64,000 nt of DNA from Methylobacterium tardum. Lineage in GTDB: Bacteria > Pseudomonadota > Alphaproteobacteria > Rhizobiales > Beijerinckiaceae. A program made the translations under genes and the position numbers. Of the stretch, positions 57,682 to 64,000 are shown piece after piece (position 1 is the first letter of the stretch; every line of letters starts with the position of its first letter). Where the stretch lies: the NCBI RefSeq assembly GCF_023546765.1, contig NZ_CP097484.1:2264001-2328000 (forward strand), in the 5' to 3' direction. The notes under the pieces were generated by a model that saw nothing but the letters and a program-made list of their open reading frames with translations, was not told the DNA's origin and made no database searches.

Positions 57682-57733
57682 GCCCGTCTCCCGTCGGTGG
57701 CGTCGGTGCAGCCGTCATCGCGCGCGCAGCGGC

Positions 57734-57877
57734 TCAGGCCCAGGCCCGCTTCATCGCGATCACGACACGGCTACCGCCATGCTCGGCATCCGGATTGCGC
57801 GGCTCCCGGATGCCGGGGGCGCGGCCGGTGGTGACGTAGACCAGAAGGGTGAGGGCGAGCAGGATCTTCGTGCGCAT
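57734..57877 (-). CDS. Small secreted or membrane peptide (47 aa), unknown
   Basis: MRTKILLALTLLVYVTTGRA, then PGIREPRNPDAEHGGSRVVI and a short basic end. It is a signal-peptide-like or anchor helix plus a polar tail. A 16-base perfect palindrome lies 6 bases before the ATG. No strong ribosome site, so moderate support. Confidence 0.45.
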   Translation of the reverse strand: MRTKILLALTLLVYVTTGRAPGIREPRNPDAEHGGSRVVIAMKRAWA

Positions 57878-57882
57878 GGCGA

Positions 57883-57898
57883 CGCTCAAGCTTGAGCG
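57883..57898. promoter_or_regulatory. Perfect 16-base palindrome
   Basis: CGCTCAAGCTTGAGCG, centred on a HindIII-like AAGCTT, directly before the small peptide gene on the minus strand. It may be an operator or a short leader hairpin. Confidence 0.4.
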
Positions 57899-58052
57899 AC
57901 GGTGCATAGAATCGATCGGTTTTTACGGAGTTGCTGCAACGCACGCGGACGCTGTCGCGATGCGGTTCTCGCATTTGTGGTGAACGGAGGGTTGCGGCAG
58001 GGCCGCGATCGTCTATGCCGCCGGCCCGGGATGTCCACAGGCGGAGGATGGG

Positions 58053-58673
58053 ATGCGGCTCCGGATCGGCGTGGCCCTGGCGGTCGTGGTGATCGCCGTC
58101 GCAGCCCTCCTGGCGGGACCGCTGAGCCGCGGCGACAGGCTGTCGGACATCGTCACCGGGCGGACGCCGCTGTTGGCCGGCGCCAACCGGGCGTCCGGGG
58201 GCAGTGCGGACCTGTCCGGCACGGCGGCCCTCGGGACGGACCAGCGTCCGGTGACCCTGCACGTCGCCTGTGATCCGGGCGGCGCCGGCCTGTCGGCGGC
58301 GCTGATCGTGCCCCGCTTCGCCGAGCTGGCGCCGCGCTTCGACTTCGCGGGGCTTGAAGGCGGCAGCACGGCGCCGCTCACCGGGATCCTGGTCTCCAGC
58401 GCTGGCAGCGTCCGCTCGGTGCGGATGCCGGTTCAGGGCGCGGCGGCCGGGGCGGATGCAGGCTTCACCCTGACGGTGGCGGGAGCCCACCGCGGCGAGG
58501 ATCCGCTGCGCGGCGTCGCCCTGGCCCTCACCCAGCCCGGGACCAAGCTCACCTGGACGCAGGCGAGCCCGCGGAGCGAGGATCCGGCCCTGACGGCGAC
58601 GGTCACGGTGGCGGAAGCCGATGCCGCGGCGCTGAAGGGCGCGCTGGCCGGCTGCCTCGCGGCACCGTTCTGA
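58053..58673 (+). CDS. Membrane-anchored protein of unknown function
   Basis: 206 residues. One N-terminal anchor (RIGVALAVVVIAVAALLAGP) and a beta-rich, probably periplasmic domain (RPVTLHVACDPGGAGLSAAL, FTLTVAGAHRGEDPLRGVAL). Two cysteines, one in HVACDP and one near the end (GCLAAPF). The GGAGG ribosome site before ATG 58053 is strong. No family recognised. Confidence 0.7.
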   Translation: MRLRIGVALAVVVIAVAALLAGPLSRGDRLSDIVTGRTPLLAGANRASGGSADLSGTAALGTDQRPVTLHVACDPGGAGLSAALIVPRFAELAPRFDFAGLEGGSTAPLTGILVSSAGSVRSVRMPVQGAAAGADAGFTLTVAGAHRGEDPLRGVALALTQPGTKLTWTQASPRSEDPALTATVTVAEADAAALKGALAGCLAAPF

Positions 58674-58679
58674 GGCGCC

Positions 58680-59981
58680 TCACAGGACCCACGTTACGAC
58701 GAGGCAGGCCGTGGCCAGGAACGTCGCCGCGGTGGTGATCCAGCCGAGCCCGTTCGTCAGGCGGCCGTTGACGCGACCGCCCATCACGGCCCGGTCGTTG
58801 GTCATCAGCATCATCAGGAGCAGGAGCGGCGGCACCGAGAAGCCCTGGACGATGCCGGACCAGACCAGCGCCCGCATCGGGTTGAAGCCGAGGAAGTTCA
58901 GCCCGACCGCCACCACGGTCACGGCCGCGATGGTGCCGTAGAACAGCTTGGCCTCGCTCGGGCGGGCGTGGAGGCTGCCCTTCCGGCCGATCCCCTGCAC
59001 GAGGTCATAGGCCGCGCCGGTGGTCATCACCGGCACCGCCAGGAAGCCGACCCCGACGACGCCCAGCGCGAAGAGATACTTGGCGCCTGCCCCCGCCAGC
59101 GGCTCCAGCGCGGCCGCCGCCTGGGCGGCGCTCTCGATCTCGGTCTGTCCGGCCTGATGCAGCGTCGCGCCCGTGGACAGGATGATGAAGTAGAGGATCA
59201 TGTTCGAGAACAGCATCCCGATCACCACGTCCCGGCGGGTCTTGCGCAGCTCGGCGTCGGTCGCCCCCTTGCGCTGCCGCAGCGTATGGCGCCCGAGGGC
59301 GATCTCCTCCTCGACCTCCTGGTTCGACTGCCACGTGTAGATGTAGGCCGAGAGCGAGGTGCCGATGCAGGCGACGATCATCGACAGGAAGTCGGCATCG
59401 AACCGGATCTGCGGCACGAGGGTGCCGCGCAGGATCTCGGCGGGATCGGGCTTGGCCAGGATCGCGGCCGCCACGTAGGCGAACAGGGCAAGCGCCAGCC
59501 AGCGGAAGATGTCGCGCAGGAGCGCGTAGGAGCCGAAGATCTGGAGGCCGAGGATCGCCGCGGCGGCGGCGACCACGATGATGGGGATCGGCACCGGCAC
59601 CAGCAGGTTGAGGGCCGCGCCGATCCCGCCGAGATTGGCCGCCGCCTCAATGACGTTGCCCGTGAAGGCGCCGAGCACGAGCGGATAGAGGATCCAGCGC
59701 GGGTACCGGTCGCGCACGATGGCGAACAGGCCCTTGCCGTAGACCTGCCCGAGCTTGGCCGAGACGTAGACGACCACGACCATCATCGGCAGGACGACGG
59801 GCGCGATCCAGAGGAACGCAAGGCCGTATCGGGCGCCGGCGCTCGCGTAGGTGCCGATGGCGGAGGGATCGTCGTCGGCCGCGCCGGTGATCACGCCGGT
59901 GCCGAGGGCGTGGAGGAAGCTGCCGCCCTCGCGCGGCCTGGTCGGATCGTCGGTGTCGGGCTTCGGGCGGGGCTGGTCCAT
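58680..59981 (-). CDS. NRAMP-related metal transporter, DDDPSA subfamily
   Basis: 433 residues with about 11 helices. Helix 1 has GVITGAADDDPSAIGTYASA, where NRAMP has DPGN; Asp-Pro is kept. Helix 6 has GTSLSAYIYTWQSNQEVEEE in place of MPH. This divergent branch includes NRAMP-related magnesium transporters, so Mg or another divalent ion is a possible substrate; the direction of transport is unknown. It is convergent with the preceding gene and has a family-B repeat upstream. It is the second NRAMP-like gene of the window, not closely similar to the one at 43137-44378. Confidence 0.85.
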   Translation of the reverse strand: MDQPRPKPDTDDPTRPREGGSFLHALGTGVITGAADDDPSAIGTYASAGARYGLAFLWIAPVVLPMMVVVVYVSAKLGQVYGKGLFAIVRDRYPRWILYPLVLGAFTGNVIEAAANLGGIGAALNLLVPVPIPIIVVAAAAAILGLQIFGSYALLRDIFRWLALALFAYVAAAILAKPDPAEILRGTLVPQIRFDADFLSMIVACIGTSLSAYIYTWQSNQEVEEEIALGRHTLRQRKGATDAELRKTRRDVVIGMLFSNMILYFIILSTGATLHQAGQTEIESAAQAAAALEPLAGAGAKYLFALGVVGVGFLAVPVMTTGAAYDLVQGIGRKGSLHARPSEAKLFYGTIAAVTVVAVGLNFLGFNPMRALVWSGIVQGFSVPPLLLLMMLMTNDRAVMGGRVNGRLTNGLGWITTAATFLATACLVVTWVL

Positions 59982-60053
59982 GGATCCTCGTCGCAGGGTG
60001 CGCCGAGGTCCAACCGGCCGGGTTTCGAGAGTGTTCTCACTCAGGCACCCGCG

Positions 60054-60197
60054 CCGTCATCCCGGGGCTCGCCTCGGGCGGGAGCCTGGAATCCAGAGCC
60101 TCCGGCGCGGATCGATGGGGGCAGTCCTCCCGACGAGACCAGGCAAACACCGGCGGTTCTGGATTCCGGGCCCTGCTCCGCAGTCCCGGAATGACGG
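60054..60197. repeat. Diverged MITE-like element (family B, copy 2)
   Basis: Ends CCGTCATCCCGGGGCTCG and CAGTCCCGGAATGACGG, with inner CTGGAATCCAGAG and TTCTGGATTCCGGG: the same words as the 55514-55644 element, but with mismatched arms. 144 bases between the NRAMP-related gene and dnaE. Confidence 0.7.
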
Positions 60198-60224
60198 GCC
60201 GGTCTTCCCGCACGCTGGGGGAGG

Positions 60225-63731
<3,507 letters not shown>

Positions 63732-63936
63732 GGCCGACCTTGTTCCGGGGTCGTCCAGCATCCCCGCTTGCCGGCTTCAAGTCGACGTGCGCCGGGCCCT
63801 TCGGGGACGATATCCACCGGTCGTGCCCCGGGAGCACCACTCCGCGGCGCCCCTGTGGACAATCGGCGTCCGGAGGCTGATCGCCTGTGTATAAGCCGTT
63901 CCAGGCGGGAACCGAGCGGCCTCCGGCAAAAACCGG

Positions 63937-64000
63937 CTAACGGACCGGTGCCAAGGCTATGGCCCACGCACCCACCGCCGCGAACAGCATTCCGAACGCC
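63937..64000 (-). CDS. 3' end of a membrane protein gene (partial)
   Basis: The minus-strand frame entering from the right edge reads AFGMLFAAVGAWAIALAPVR and then TAG at 63937. It is hydrophobic, like a final transmembrane helix. Too short to assign a family. Confidence 0.35.
   Translation of the reverse strand, partial: AFGMLFAAVGAWAIALAPVR

Overview
The window is very GC-rich (roughly 70%) chromosomal DNA from an alphaproteobacterium of the Rhizobiales. It is most likely a Methylobacterium or Methylorubrum species. The reasons are a formaldehyde-activating-enzyme homologue, a quinoprotein (PQQ-dehydrogenase) relay gene set, the alphaproteobacterial SOS cassette imuA-imuB-dnaE2 with GTTC-N7-GTTC LexA boxes, a ComEC-LexA-GltX-GltA neighbourhood, and a CDC48-type AAA ATPase. 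No phage, plasmid backbone, CRISPR array, rRNA or tRNA gene was seen. Mobile DNA is limited to short palindromic repeats of about 110-150 bp.

Layout, left to right. 0-3.6 kb: Mla-type lipid ABC transporter (permease+ATPase, MCE protein, lipoprotein). 3.6-10 kb: XRE-cupin regulator, thiD-thiE, a NadQ-type regulator with a palindromic operator, a secreted serine hydrolase, a DUF333 protein and panB. 10.2-13.4 kb: the quinoprotein relay trio (CxxxCW rhodanese-like, SoxYZ-like, zinc metallohydrolase) with a divergent TetR regulator. 13.3-17.6 kb: queC-queD, cobT, cobS, a DUF1289 protein and a membrane aspartic protease. 17.6-26 kb: dusA, CDC48-like ATPase, chemoreceptor, SDR, outer-membrane barrel. 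26-36 kb: orphan ureE, TerB/J-domain protein with ampD, TerC, GlxA-type regulator with an HD hydrolase, MFS pump, flavoprotein, collagen-like protein. 36-42 kb: imuA-imuB-dnaE2. 42-48.4 kb: Fae homologue, NRAMP-like carrier, lexA, comEC. 48.5-57.7 kb: gltX, gltA, an AlkA-type glycosylase, a tiny membrane-protein pair, parC, recO, chaC. 58-64 kb: a second NRAMP-like carrier and replicative dnaE.

Two themes tie genes together. The first is the SOS response: LexA, with its own boxes, is about 9 kb from imuA-imuB-dnaE2, which also carries a perfect LexA box. The second is methylotrophy-related periplasmic and C1 chemistry (relay trio, Fae homologue).

A striking feature is sequence quality or decay. 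tetR, queC, cobS, ampD and lexA are all broken by single-base frame changes, and mlaE runs into mlaF. In queC, ampD and tetR, and possibly twice in cobS, the missing base lies between CC and GG, so that restoring it recreates CCTGG. Others fall in homopolymers. This looks like systematic long-read consensus error at a methylated CCWGG motif plus homopolymer undercalling, rather than six independent pseudogenes. In addition, five Asp-Glu dipeptides (four in the CDC48-like ATPase, including both Walker B motifs, and one in LexA) read Gly-Glu in the same base context. That is either a remarkable protein variant or a second systematic error.
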